A stretch of 50,261 nucleotides of DNA from an uncultured Olsenella sp. (GTDB lineage: Bacteria; Actinomycetota; Coriobacteriia; Coriobacteriales; Atopobiaceae), in NCBI GenBank assembly GCA_900314495.1, contig OMVJ01000005.1, forward strand, positions 90,726-140,986, given 5' to 3'. The notes under the pieces were generated by a model. It was given only the letters and a program-made list of their open reading frames with translations. It was not told the DNA's origin and made no database searches. Position numbers and translations under genes: made by a program. This document shows, piece by piece, positions 27,570 through 36,185 of the stretch. Numbering within the stretch: position 1 is the first letter of the stretch; each line of letters starts with the position of its first letter.

Positions 27570-29048
27570 ATGGCAGAGATTCACGATCTTCGTTCCGCGC
27601 TTGACTACCTGAGGACGCAGCCCGGTCAGCTGTTGGAGACCGATACCGAGGTGGACCCGGACGCGGAGGTCTCCGGCGTCTACCGCCACGTGGGCGCCGG
27701 CGGCACCGTCGCCCGCCCCACCAAGGAGGGCCCTGCCATGGTCTTCAACAACGTGAAGGGCTTCCCCGGTGCGCGCGTCGCCATCGGCCTCTTGGCCAGC
27801 CGCAAGCGCGTTGCCTCTCTCATTGGCCTAGACGAGCAGTTCCTTGGCCTGGAGATGGGCAAGAAGCTGCAGCAGACCATCCCGCCCGTCATGATTCCCG
27901 AGGGCAAGCACATCGACTGCCAGGAGGTCGTGTACAAGGCCACGGACCCGGACTTTGACCTGCGCAAGATCGTGCCCGCGCCCACCAACACGCCGGAGGA
28001 CGCCGGCCCCTACATCACCATGGGCCTGGGCATGGGCCACGACCCTGACAACACCATCTCCGACGTCACCATCCACCGCTTCTGCATAGAGTCGCGCGAC
28101 ACGCTGGGCATGTGGATCACGCCGGGCAGCCGTCACCTGGGCGCCTTCTTCGACATGTGGAAGCAGCGCGGCCAGGATATGCCCATCTCCATTTCCATCG
28201 GCCTGGACCCGGCCGTGTACATGTGCGCCGGCTTCGAGGCGCCCACCACGCCGCTGGGCTACAACGAGCTGCAGATTGCCGGCGCCATGCGCGGCAAGCC
28301 CGTTGAGCTGGCCAACTGCCTAACCGTGCCGGAGCGCTGCATCGCCAACGCCGAGTACGTGATCGAGGGCTACCTCTCCATCACGGACACCGTGCGCGAG
28401 GACGTGAACACCAACACCGGCAAGGCCATGCCGGAGTTCCCTGGCTACACCGGTGACGCCAAGCCCGCCCTGCCCGTCATTCACGTGACGGCCGTGACCA
28501 CGCGCAGGAACCCCATCATGCAGTCCTGCATCGGCCCCTCGCACGAGCACGTGAGCATGGCCGGCATCCCCACGGAGGCCTCCATCTATAAGATGGTGGA
28601 GACGGCCATCCCGGGGCGCCTGCTCAACGTGCACGCGGCACCTTGCGGCGGCGGCAAGTTCGTTGCCATTCTGCAGTTCAAGAAGTCCAGCAAGAACGAC
28701 GAGGGCCGCCAGCGCAACGCCGCCATGCTGGCCTTCAGCGCCTTCAGCGAGCTCAAGCACGTCTTCCTGGTGGACCCGGACGTGGACATCTTTGATATGT
28801 CCGACGTGATGTGGGCCATGACCACGCGCTTCCAGGCCGACCGCGACCTCATCACCATTCCCGGTTGCCACTGCCACGTGCTCGACCCCTCCAACGACCC
28901 CAAGTTCGATCCGTCCATCCGCGAGCACGGCATTGCCTGCAAGGCGATCTTCGACTGCACCGTGCCCTACGACCTGCAGGACGACTTCCACCGTTGCCAC
29001 TTCCTGGAGATTGACCAGGACAAGTGGGCCGCCGAGCTTGCGTTCTAG
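27570..29048 (+). CDS. UbiD-family prenyl-FMN-dependent decarboxylase
   Basis: 492 residues from ATG 27570 behind GGAGGAGG; a longer frame start at 27525 lacks an RBS. UbiD enzymes reversibly decarboxylate aromatic or alpha,beta-unsaturated acids using prenylated FMN. Conserved blocks include VFNNVKGFPGARVAIGLLAS, PYITMGLGMGHDPDNTISDV, MWITPGSRHLGAFFDMWK and SIGLDPAVYMCAG. The neighbouring LpdD-like gene suggests relation to gallate/protocatechuate-type decarboxylases (LpdC), but the substrate cannot be read from the sequence. A transporter, ubiX and idi follow on the same strand. Confidence 0.9.
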   Translation: MAEIHDLRSALDYLRTQPGQLLETDTEVDPDAEVSGVYRHVGAGGTVARPTKEGPAMVFNNVKGFPGARVAIGLLASRKRVASLIGLDEQFLGLEMGKKLQQTIPPVMIPEGKHIDCQEVVYKATDPDFDLRKIVPAPTNTPEDAGPYITMGLGMGHDPDNTISDVTIHRFCIESRDTLGMWITPGSRHLGAFFDMWKQRGQDMPISISIGLDPAVYMCAGFEAPTTPLGYNELQIAGAMRGKPVELANCLTVPERCIANAEYVIEGYLSITDTVREDVNTNTGKAMPEFPGYTGDAKPALPVIHVTAVTTRRNPIMQSCIGPSHEHVSMAGIPTEASIYKMVETAIPGRLLNVHAAPCGGGKFVAILQFKKSSKNDEGRQRNAAMLAFSAFSELKHVFLVDPDVDIFDMSDVMWAMTTRFQADRDLITIPGCHCHVLDPSNDPKFDPSIREHGIACKAIFDCTVPYDLQDDFHRCHFLEIDQDKWAAELAF

Positions 29049-29054
29049 CAGGAC

Positions 29055-29085
29055 GTGACAAAAGGGGACGTTTCCCTTTTGTCAC
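29055..29085. repeat. GTGACA-type palindrome, copy A11
   Basis: Perfect 12-base arms around GACGTTT, six bases after the ubiD stop, inside the presumed operon. The last member of this family in the window. Confidence 0.8.
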
Positions 29086-29144
29086 ACCTGGTCTGTTGGT
29101 TTGCCCGGGCGTCCCTGCGCCCGGGCCGTGGAAGGAAGCAACAA

Positions 29145-30539
29145 GTGACAAAACTTGCATCAAAGAGGGGAATCGGCTTCATCGCGGGCATCATCGTGTT
29201 CGCGCTGGTGTACGTGGCACCCCTCAACCTGCTGGGCGAGATCAGCTCCCAAGGCCAGATGTGCCTCTCGCTCACCCTCATGACCGTGGTCTGGTGGGCC
29301 TGCGGCGTGGCCCAGCCGGCCTTCGTCTCTGCCATCTACCTGGCACTTCTCATGCTGACGGGCACCGCGGACGGCGCCACCGTCTTCAAGAGCTGGACCG
29401 GCCTCACCATGTGGATGGTCATCGGCGCCTATCTCATTGCCACGGCGGTCAAGGACTCGCGCCTGGGCGAGCGCATCGCCTACTGGTTCAGCCTCAAGTT
29501 CGTGCGCAGCTGGAACTCCCTGGTCATCTCCATCTTTGCGCTGACGGTCATCCTCTCACTGCTGATTCCGCACCCCTTCCCGCGCGCGTTCATGATCCTG
29601 GCCGTCATGCAGGCCATCTGCGACGCGGCCGGCATGTCCAAGAACGACAAGATCAAGGTCGGCTTCCTGACCTTTGCCGCCGCGGCGCCCGGCTCCATGT
29701 TCTTCCTGACAGGCGACGCCACGCTGAACCCGCTGGTGGTCGCGGACTCCGGCGTGGAATGCACCTTTGTGCAGTGGTTCATCTACATGAGCGTGCCCAT
29801 GCTGGTGGCCACGCTCGCCACCCTGGGCTTGGGCCTCACCCTCTTCAAGCCACAGAGCGAGTTCAAGCTTGACCTGGACGTCGTGCGCCAGAAGCAGGCC
29901 GAGCTGGGCCCCGTCTCCGTCACCGAGAAGCGCGTGGTGGTGTGGCTGGTCATCGCCGTGGCACTGTGGATGACGGAGGGCATTACCGGCCTGAACATTG
30001 GCTTCGTCACGCTGATCATTGGCGCCGGCATGGCTCTGCCCTTCATCGGCGAGGTTCTGACCCCCAAGTCCTGGGACTCCGTGCCCATCAACACGCTGGT
30101 ATTCCTGACGGCCGCCATGGCCATCGGCACCGTTGGCGGCGCCACCGGCATGAACACCTGGATTGCCAACGTGGTCCTGCCCGACGCCGTGCCCAGCAAC
30201 ATCTTCGTGCTCGCGCTGCTGCTGGCCCTCATCACCGGGATCATCCACATGTTCATGGGCTCCGTCATGGCCGTGCTCGGCATCTGCGTGCCCGCGTTCG
30301 TGACCTTCGTCTCCGGCACCGGCATCAGCCCGCTGGCCGTCTCCATGATGGTTTTCTCCGCCATCAACATCCACTACATCCTGCCCTTCCACAACCTGGC
30401 CGTGCTGGTGGGCTCCGGCGAGGACGCCGCGGGCTACTCCAGCAAGGAGGCCATGCGCATGGGCATCCCGCTGACGGTTGTGGTCTTCGTGGTCGTGCTG
30501 GTGGAGGCGGCCTGGTTCCACCTGTTCGGCCTCATGTAA
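29145..30539 (+). CDS. DASS/SLC13-type sodium:anion carrier
   Basis: 464 residues from GTG 29145 with GGAAGGAAG upstream; the frame extends back into the palindrome, which is not coding. About a dozen hydrophobic segments alternate with short loops, for example GIGFIAGIIVFALVYVAPL, VVWLVIAVALWMTEGITGL and VVVFVVVLVEAAWFHLF. Motifs of divalent anion:Na+ symporters are seen around FAAAAPGSMFFLTGDATLNP and GATGMNTWIANVVLPD. Its place between ubiD and ubiX suggests import of the acid that UbiD decarboxylates, or exchange with the product. Inner membrane. Confidence 0.88.
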   Translation: MTKLASKRGIGFIAGIIVFALVYVAPLNLLGEISSQGQMCLSLTLMTVVWWACGVAQPAFVSAIYLALLMLTGTADGATVFKSWTGLTMWMVIGAYLIATAVKDSRLGERIAYWFSLKFVRSWNSLVISIFALTVILSLLIPHPFPRAFMILAVMQAICDAAGMSKNDKIKVGFLTFAAAAPGSMFFLTGDATLNPLVVADSGVECTFVQWFIYMSVPMLVATLATLGLGLTLFKPQSEFKLDLDVVRQKQAELGPVSVTEKRVVVWLVIAVALWMTEGITGLNIGFVTLIIGAGMALPFIGEVLTPKSWDSVPINTLVFLTAAMAIGTVGGATGMNTWIANVVLPDAVPSNIFVLALLLALITGIIHMFMGSVMAVLGICVPAFVTFVSGTGISPLAVSMMVFSAINIHYILPFHNLAVLVGSGEDAAGYSSKEAMRMGIPLTVVVFVVVLVEAAWFHLFGLM

Positions 30540-30569
30540 TGAGACAGGGGGACGGTCCTTTTGTCTCAT
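30539..30569. repeat. GAGACA-type palindrome, copy B1
   Basis: ATGAGACAGG...CTTTTGTCTCAT with core GGGGACGGTCC, overlapping the end of the carrier gene. First member of the second palindrome family. Confidence 0.75.
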
Positions 30570-30611
30570 GTGAATGAGTCAGGAGGGCCGTTCCCTTTTT
30601 GAAAGACGCTG

Positions 30612-30643
30612 GTGAGACACGAGAACCGTCCCGGTGTCTTACG
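30612..30643. repeat. GAGACA-type palindrome, copy B2 (degenerate, inverted)
   Basis: GTGAGACACGAGAACCGTCC followed by CGGTGTCTTAC, just ahead of the ubiX RBS. Confidence 0.55.
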
Positions 30644-30656
30644 GAAGGAGCAAGCA

Positions 30657-31226
30657 ATGGCACGCAAGAAGAGGATCATCGTCGGCATCAGCGGCGCGAC
30701 CGGCGCCCAGATGGGCTACCGCCTGCTGCAGGCCTTGCGCGCCGTGCCGGACGTGGAGACCCACCTGGTCATCACTGAGGGCGCCAAGGTCATCTTCGAG
30801 CGCGAGACGGACGTCACCGTTGCGGACGCCGAGGCCCTTGCAGACGTGGTGCACGATAACCGCAACCTTGCCGCAACCATCAGCTCCGGTTCATTCCGCA
30901 CGGACGGCATGATTGTGTGCCCGTGCTCCATGAAGTCCCTGAGTGGCATGGTGAACGCCTACGACGACGACCTGCTGGTGCGCGCGGCGGACGTGTGCCG
31001 CAAGGAGGGCCGCAAGGTGGTGCTGGTCCCGCGTGAGATGCCGCTGAACCAGGCTCACCTGCGCAACATGCTGCAGGCCGCGCAGGACGGCTACGTGATC
31101 CTGCCGCCTGTGCTCACGTTCTACAATGGATGCCAGACCACAATGGACCAGGTTGATCACGTTGTCGGCAAGGTCCTGATGCAGTTCGACATTGAGTACG
31201 ACCGCTTCCACCCCTGGGAGGGTTAG
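30657..31226 (+). CDS. ubiX: flavin prenyltransferase UbiX
   Basis: 189 residues from ATG 30657 with GGAAGGAG upstream. UbiX attaches a dimethylallyl group to FMN to make the prenyl-FMN cofactor of UbiD. Typical blocks are RIIVGISGATGAQMGYRLL at the FMN-binding N-terminus, MIVCPCSMKSLSGMVNAYDD, and VLVPREMPLNQAHLRNMLQA. The dodecameric cytosolic enzyme is usually encoded near its decarboxylase, as here. The gene is intact. Confidence 0.93.
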   Translation: MARKKRIIVGISGATGAQMGYRLLQALRAVPDVETHLVITEGAKVIFERETDVTVADAEALADVVHDNRNLAATISSGSFRTDGMIVCPCSMKSLSGMVNAYDDDLLVRAADVCRKEGRKVVLVPREMPLNQAHLRNMLQAAQDGYVILPPVLTFYNGCQTTMDQVDHVVGKVLMQFDIEYDRFHPWEG

Positions 31227-31268
31227 CGCCGAGGAGCGCGCCTTGGGGGCTTGACGCCAGGAGGGCAC

Positions 31269-31667
31269 ATGCGCCACTACACGACATGCGCGGGCGAGGG
31301 CAGGTGCGCCGTCACGCTGGAGGCCACGGTTGCCGACGGCGGGCAGGGCATCGCCGCATTCGTGTACGGCGGAGAGGTGTCCCACGTGGGCGGCTCCGCG
31401 CTGGCGGCTCCCGGCCCCGAGCTCAATGGCAAACGGCTTTCCCGTGCGGACGTGTGGACGGCGACGGTTCCCGGCCATAAGGACGCACAGCTTGCGGCGA
31501 GCGTTGCGCGCAAGCTGGCAATTGCCTGCCAGGCTAGCGTTTCCGTTGCGGCGGGCGTGCACGTGGATAACGCCACGCCCGATGACCTGCGGCTTATTGG
31601 TGCCAACGCAGACGCCGCGGTTGCGGAGCTTCTTCGCCAGCTGGGGGTGGCGGGCAATGGAGAGTGA
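31269..31667 (+). CDS. LpdD-like prenyl-flavin chaperone/decarboxylase subunit D
   Basis: 132 residues from ATG 31269 with AGGAGGG upstream. The sequence pattern (AGEGRCAVTLEATV, GGEVSHVGGSALAAPG, TVPGHKDAQLAASVARKLA, VAAGVHVDNATPDDL) fits the small LpdD-type proteins that accompany UbiD enzymes and are thought to help load or mature prenyl-FMN. The assignment is from family memory and context, not from a catalytic motif. Its last bases overlap the start of idi. Confidence 0.75.
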   Translation: MRHYTTCAGEGRCAVTLEATVADGGQGIAAFVYGGEVSHVGGSALAAPGPELNGKRLSRADVWTATVPGHKDAQLAASVARKLAIACQASVSVAAGVHVDNATPDDLRLIGANADAAVAELLRQLGVAGNGE

Positions 31668-32229
31668 CATGCCCGGCCTACGCGACTCTGTCGCCGCCGA
31701 CCCCGCTGCCGATGACCTACTTATATTAGTAGACCTTGCTGACCGCGAAATTGGCGCGGAGCCAAAGCTGGCCTGTCACCTGAACGGCCACCTGCACCGC
31801 GCCTTCTCGGTCTTCCTGTTTGACGGCAACCGCGTGCTCATGCAGCGCCGCGCGCTGGGCAAGTATCACTCCGGCGGCCTGTGGACAAACTCCTGCTGCT
31901 CCCACCCCCGCGCGGGTGAGAAGCTCACGCAGGCGGTACCCCGCAGGCTGGAGCAGGAGCTGGGCGTGACGGGCGTCGCCTGCCGGGAGGCTGGCGTCTT
32001 CTGCTACCGGGCCGCCTTCCCCAACGGCATCACGGAGTACGAGATGGACCACGTGTTTGTGGGGAAGTGGGCAGGCGCGCCCGCGGCCGACCCCGCCGAG
32101 GTCATGGACTGGCGTTGGGCTGACGCGGCGGAGGTTGCCGCGCGCCTTAGCGCGCACCCAAAGGAATTCACCGCGTGGCTTCCGGGCGCCCTGCCGCTGG
32201 CGTTTGCCGCTGCGGGCGTGCGCTGGTAG
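31657..32229 (+). CDS. idi: isopentenyl-diphosphate delta-isomerase, type I (Nudix fold)
   Basis: 190 residues from ATG 31657, overlapping lpdD by 11 bases; ATG 31669 is an alternative start. Interconverts IPP and DMAPP in the cytosol. The active-site cysteine motif is GLWTNSCCSHPRAGE, with the metal and substrate region YRAAFPNGITEYEMDHVFVG. Length and layout are normal for the Nudix-type enzyme. Being translationally coupled to a prenyl-flavin gene cluster is unusual: the dimethylallyl group used by UbiX derives from DMAPP, so the enzyme may serve cofactor supply as well as isoprenoid synthesis. Confidence 0.92.
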   Translation: MESDMPGLRDSVAADPAADDLLILVDLADREIGAEPKLACHLNGHLHRAFSVFLFDGNRVLMQRRALGKYHSGGLWTNSCCSHPRAGEKLTQAVPRRLEQELGVTGVACREAGVFCYRAAFPNGITEYEMDHVFVGKWAGAPAADPAEVMDWRWADAAEVAARLSAHPKEFTAWLPGALPLAFAAAGVRW

Positions 32230-32315
32230 GCAAAGAATCGGGACTCCCTGATTGCGGTTCCGCGACCGGGGCGCCGCTTAAGTGAAGCGACCTTGCGTGC
32301 GAGTCTCAGACTCTC

Positions 32316-32345
32316 CCGGTTCCCAACCCCAGGGGCGGGGACCGG
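32316..32345. repeat. GC-rich hairpin after idi
   Basis: CCGGTTCCC and GGGGACCGG arms around AACCCCAGGGGC. Resembles the hairpin at 32410. Both lie in a gene-free gap (32230-32704), in which TTATAACC also occurs twice (about 32549 and 32563) and TTGACA once at 32590; no convincing -35/-10 pair with normal spacing was found. Confidence 0.5.
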
Positions 32346-32409
32346 ATTTGAGGGTGTGGAGATGGGTGACACCCTATCTGACCTGCTTGTTTATGAAAAG
32401 GACCCCTGA

Positions 32410-32447
32410 GTCCCCAGTTCCCAGGCCCAGGGTCGGGGACTGGGGAC
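32410..32447. repeat. second GC-rich hairpin after idi
   Basis: GTCCCCAGT pairs exactly with ACTGGGGAC around TCCCAGGCCCAGGGTCGGGG. The core is shared with the hairpin at 32316, so the two look like members of one small repeat family. Confidence 0.5.
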
Positions 32448-32704
32448 CTTCGCGCATTGGCCGCATGCGTCGGCATGCCGCTCGGGTGCCCCGCGCACTG
32501 CATGCCTGGCTCGCGTGTTGGGCGCCAAGTGCGCCGTCGCATGTTTTTATAACCATGATTTTATAACCGTTCACCACAATGTTCGATATTTGACACTTCA
32601 TCGCAACCGTGAACAGGTATATTTCACATCAGTTACGGGAGCTGATTACCAAACCATTGGCAGCCAGTAACAATCCGCCTTTGGGCGGCTGATAGCTGAA
32701 TATC

Positions 32705-32905
32705 CCGGTTGAGGAGATCAGGAGATGCCAGCCCGCTTGTGGGGCTGGAGCCGAAGGGGAAGGCAAAAACTCTCAGGCAAAGGGACTGGTCTCGGACGGG
32801 ACCTCGGAGAGGCGAACAGCCACCGAAGAAGCAATCCAGGTGCTTGCGGGCGCAGGGAGAATCTTTCAGGTGAATGACGGGGGCACGAGTGCAAGGCAGG
32901 AATTC
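32705..32905 (+). promoter_or_regulatory. tandem glycine riboswitch
   Basis: Two aptamer-like segments in series. The first has GGAGATG, GCCGAAGGGGAAGGCAA and CTCTCAGGCAAAGGGAC; the second has CGGAGAGGCG, CACCGAAGAAGCAA and CTTTCAGGTGAATGAC. These are the recurring blocks of glycine riboswitches. It precedes grdX, grdE, grdB and an amino-acid symporter, so glycine should regulate use or uptake of glycine. On or off type cannot be told by eye. Confidence 0.85.
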
Positions 32906-32950
32906 CTGCGTGCGCCCGTCCCGTTCGTCATGCGTCAAAGGACTTCTGCG

Positions 32951-33352
32951 ATGGCCCGCATGTGCATCGTCACCAACAACCCGCTGGTAGCGGAGCGGCT
33001 ATCCCCCAAGTGGGAGGTCGACTACCGCAAGGTGGGGTACACAGAGCTCCTTGAGTGGGTCAGGGACTTCATCCAGGAGGGCGCGGTTCTGCTCAGCCAC
33101 CCGCTGGCAGGCAGCGTCAAGCCTGGTGAGACCCCCTACCGCTCCGTGCTCGTGCAGATGCCCGGCTCGCGTGCCGCCTCTGGCAGCGGTTCCGCAAACG
33201 TGGACCCGCAGTCGCTGCGGCTCATTGAGGCGGCAATCCAGACGGCACAGAAGTTCACCCAGAGGACGGGCGAGTTCCGCCCGGAATCCATTGAGGACTT
33301 CCAGCTTGTGGACCTGACGCTCATCTCGAGCGCACTGGATTCGGTCATTTAG
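32951..33352 (+). CDS. grdX: GrdX family protein
   Basis: 133 residues from ATG 32951, with AAAGGA eight bases upstream. A longer frame start at 32840 would lie inside the riboswitch and is rejected. The N-terminus MCIVTNNPLVAERL and the Asp-Tyr-Arg-Lys-Val segment match GrdX, a small protein of unknown role found at the head of glycine, sarcosine and betaine reductase operons. Located between the riboswitch and grdE. Confidence 0.75.
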   Translation: MARMCIVTNNPLVAERLSPKWEVDYRKVGYTELLEWVRDFIQEGAVLLSHPLAGSVKPGETPYRSVLVQMPGSRAASGSGSANVDPQSLRLIEAAIQTAQKFTQRTGEFRPESIEDFQLVDLTLISSALDSVI

Positions 33353-33449
33353 CGCATGTCAAGCCGATGCACTGGGCATGGAAGGAGGTTGCCTTCACAA
33401 CACGGTTTTCCAAGGCATATGAGTCTGGAACTTTAGGGAGGTAATCACA

Positions 33450-34730
33450 GTGAAGTTGGAACTCGGAAAGATCTTCATCACCGACATCGTCTTCGACGAG
33501 GCTTCTAAGATCGAGGGCGGCGTGCTCCACGTTTGCAAGGCCGACGTGGAGAAGGTTGCAATGACTGAGGAGAAGCTCAAGAGCGTGAGCTTCGACATCG
33601 CCAAGCCCGGCGAGTCCGTGCGCATCACCCCGGTCAAGGACGTCATCGAGCCCCGCGTCAAGGTCGAGGGCAAGGGCGGCGTCTTCCCCGGCGTCATCAG
33701 CAAGGTCGACACGGTGGGCAGCGGCAAGACCTATGCCCTCAAGGGCATGGCCGTGGTCACCGCCGGCCCCATCGTCGGCTTCCAGGAGGGCATCATCGAC
33801 ATGTGCGGCGTGGGCGCCCAGTATACGCCGTTCTCCAAGACCCTCAACCTGTGCATGGTGTGCGAGCCCGTGGACGACGTGGAGAAGCACGAGTACGAGC
33901 GCGCCGTGCGCATGGCCGGCCTGAAGGTTGCCACCTACATTGGCGAGCTTGCCCGCGAGCTGACCCCCGACGAGGTGGAGACCTACGAGACCCCGGACAT
34001 CGCCGAGGGCATGAAGCTGTACCCGGACCTGCCGCGCGTCGCCTACGTGCAGATGCTGCAGAGCCAGGGCCTGCTGCACGACACCTACGTCTACGGCGTT
34101 GACGCCAAGAAGATTCTGCCCACCATCCTGTACCCGACGGAGATCATGGACGGCGCCATCATCAGCGGCAACTGCGTCTCAGCCTGCGACAAGAACCCCA
34201 CCTACGTGCACGAGAACAACCGCGTGGTGGAGGCCCTGTACAAGCAGCACGGCAAGACCATCAACTTCGTCGGCCAGATCGTCACCAACGAGAACGTGTA
34301 CCTTGCCGACAAGGAGCGCTCCTCCAACCAGACCGCCAAGCTCTGCCGCATGCTGGGCCTGGACGGCGTCATCGTCTCTCAGGAGGGCTTCGGCAACCCC
34401 GACACGGACCTCATCATGAACTGCAAGAAGATTGAGGCCGAGGGCGTGAAGACCGTCATCATCACCGACGAGTACGCGGGCCGCGACGGCAAGTCCCAGT
34501 CCCTTGCGGACGCCGACCCCGCAGCCGACGCCGTGGTCACCGGCGGCAACGCCAACCAGGTGGTGCGCCTGCCCAAGCTGGACAAGGTCATTGGCACGCT
34601 GGCCTACGTTGACAAGATTGCCGGCGCCTCCGAGGAGACGCTGCAGCCTGACGGCAGCCTGCTGGTGGAGCTGCAGGTCATCACGGGTGCGACCAACGAG
34701 ACCGGTTTCGGCACGCTGAGCGCGCGCTAG
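33450..34730 (+). CDS. grdE: glycine reductase component B, proprotein subunit GrdE
   Basis: 426 residues from GTG 33450 behind AGGGAGGT. GrdE is made as a proprotein and cleaves itself at a cysteine to create the pyruvoyl group that binds glycine as a Schiff base. The cleavage region GNCVSACDKNPTYVHENNR is present near residue 242. Conserved C-terminal part: NETGFGTLSAR. Overall length fits the family. The gene ends 12 bases before grdB, with AGGAGG between them. Confidence 0.93.
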   Translation: MKLELGKIFITDIVFDEASKIEGGVLHVCKADVEKVAMTEEKLKSVSFDIAKPGESVRITPVKDVIEPRVKVEGKGGVFPGVISKVDTVGSGKTYALKGMAVVTAGPIVGFQEGIIDMCGVGAQYTPFSKTLNLCMVCEPVDDVEKHEYERAVRMAGLKVATYIGELARELTPDEVETYETPDIAEGMKLYPDLPRVAYVQMLQSQGLLHDTYVYGVDAKKILPTILYPTEIMDGAIISGNCVSACDKNPTYVHENNRVVEALYKQHGKTINFVGQIVTNENVYLADKERSSNQTAKLCRMLGLDGVIVSQEGFGNPDTDLIMNCKKIEAEGVKTVIITDEYAGRDGKSQSLADADPAADAVVTGGNANQVVRLPKLDKVIGTLAYVDKIAGASEETLQPDGSLLVELQVITGATNETGFGTLSAR

Positions 34731-34742
34731 GAGGGCAGACAC

Positions 34743-36056
34743 ATGGCAGACATCAAGGTCATTCATTACATCAACCAGTTCTTCGCCCAGATTGGCGGAG
34801 AGGAGAAGGCCGACTACCCCGTGGAGTTCCGCGCGGGAGAGAAGGTGGGCCCCGGCCTGGCCCTGCAGCAGAAGTTCGGTGACGAGGCGCAGATCGTCGG
34901 CACCGTCATCTGCGGCGACTCCTACTTCAACGAGCACATCGACGACGCCACGGCGGAAATCCTGAAGATCGTGGGCGAGCAGAAGCCCGACCTCTTCATT
35001 GCTGGCCCGGCCTTCAACGCCGGTCGCTACGGCGTTGCCTGCGCCACCATTGCCGCCAAGGTGCAGGAGGAGCTGGGCATCCCCGCCCTCACCGGCATGT
35101 ACGAGGAGAACCCCGGCGCGGACCTCTTCAAGAACAAGGTCTACATCGTTCCCACCAAGAACAGCGCCGCCGGCATGAGGGACGCCGTCAAGAAGATGGT
35201 GCCTCTGGCCCTGAAGCTGGCCCGCCACGAGCAGATTGGTGCCTCCTGCGAGGACAACTACATGAACCAGGGCGTTCGCGTCAACTTCTTCGAGAGCAAG
35301 CCCGGCGCAGACCGTGCCGTGGACATGCTGCTGAAGAAGCTCGCCGGCAAGCCCTACACCACCGAGTACCCCATGCCCTCCTTCGACCGCGTTGACCCCA
35401 ACCCGCCCGTGCTGGACATGGCGCACGCCAAGGTGGCCCTGGTCACCTCCGGCGGCATCGTCCCCAAGGGCAACCCGGACCACATCGAGAGCTCCAACGC
35501 CTCCAAGTTCGGCGAGTACAGCATTGCCGGTGTGGACGACCTGACCTCCGACACCTTCGAGACCGCCCACGGCGGCTACGACCCCACCTACGCCAACGAC
35601 GACCCGGACCGCGTCCTGCCCGTGGACATCATGCGCGAGCTTGAGAAGGAGGGCGAGATCGGCAGCCTGCACGACAAGTTCTACACCACCGTCGGCAATG
35701 GCACGGCAGTTGCCTCCGCCAAGAAGTATGGCGCGGAGATTGCCAGCCGCCTGAAGGCAGACGGTGTGGACGCCGTCATCTTGACCTCCACTTGAGGCAC
35801 CTGCACTCGTTGCGGTGCAACGATGGTCAAGGAAATCGAGCGCGCTGGTCTTCCCGTTGTTCACATGTGCACGGTCACGCCCATCTCGATGACGGTTGGC
35901 GCCAACCGTATTGTCCCGACGGTTGCCATTCCGCACCCGCTGGGCGACCCCGCCGAGACGCCCGCGGAGGAGAAGGAGCTTCGCCGCGGCCTGGTGGAGA
36001 AAGCGCTCAAGGCCCTGGAGACGCCTGTGGACAAGCAGACGATCTTCGAGAACTAG
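34743..36056 (+). CDS. grdB: glycine reductase component B selenoprotein GrdB (UGA = Sec)
   Basis: 437 residues when the TGA at 35793-35795 is read as selenocysteine (residue 351). After it the frame continues GTCTRCGATMVKEIERAG to a TAG at 36056, matching the known Sec-G-T-C-T-R-C site of GrdB. With the pyruvoyl subunit GrdE it captures glycine and forms a Se-carboxymethyl intermediate that passes to selenoprotein A. Start: ATG 34743 after AGGAGG. A small stem-loop next to the UGA can serve as the insertion signal. Expression needs selenocysteine machinery, not seen in this window. Confidence 0.95.
35793..35819 (+). promoter_or_regulatory. bacterial SECIS-like stem-loop at the grdB UGA
   Basis: GCACC (35797-35801) pairs with GGTGC (35814-35818) across 12 bases; alternatively TGCAC (35802-35806) pairs with GTGCA (35815-35819) across 8. 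Either hairpin lies directly after the UGA, as bacterial selenocysteine insertion elements do. Confidence 0.55.
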
Positions 36057-36185
36057 CCTTGCCTTAGGCTCTTGCAAAGGGGGCGGCGACCCGGACCCTG
36101 CCGGATCGCCGCCCTGTAAGGCCGTCTCGTGCCGGGGCGGCTGGAATAGGCGTAAGGAATACCAGGAAGTGAAGGGAGAGTTCGG

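Noticed and set aside
29055-29144. Upstream extension of the carrier gene
   Set aside because: It is the translated palindrome A11; GTG at 29145 has a proper RBS and starts the first membrane segment.
32840-32950. Upstream extension of grdX
   Set aside because: These codons fall in the second glycine aptamer; the ATG at 32951 has its own RBS and matches the family start.
35793-35795. TGA as a true stop making grdB a truncated pseudogene
   Set aside because: The sequence after it is conserved GrdB in frame, with the expected Sec context and total length.
34179-36077. Minus-strand open frame of 632 codons
   Set aside because: Antisense to grdE and grdB, with a repetitive Val/Gly/Leu-rich product; the plus-strand genes are certain.
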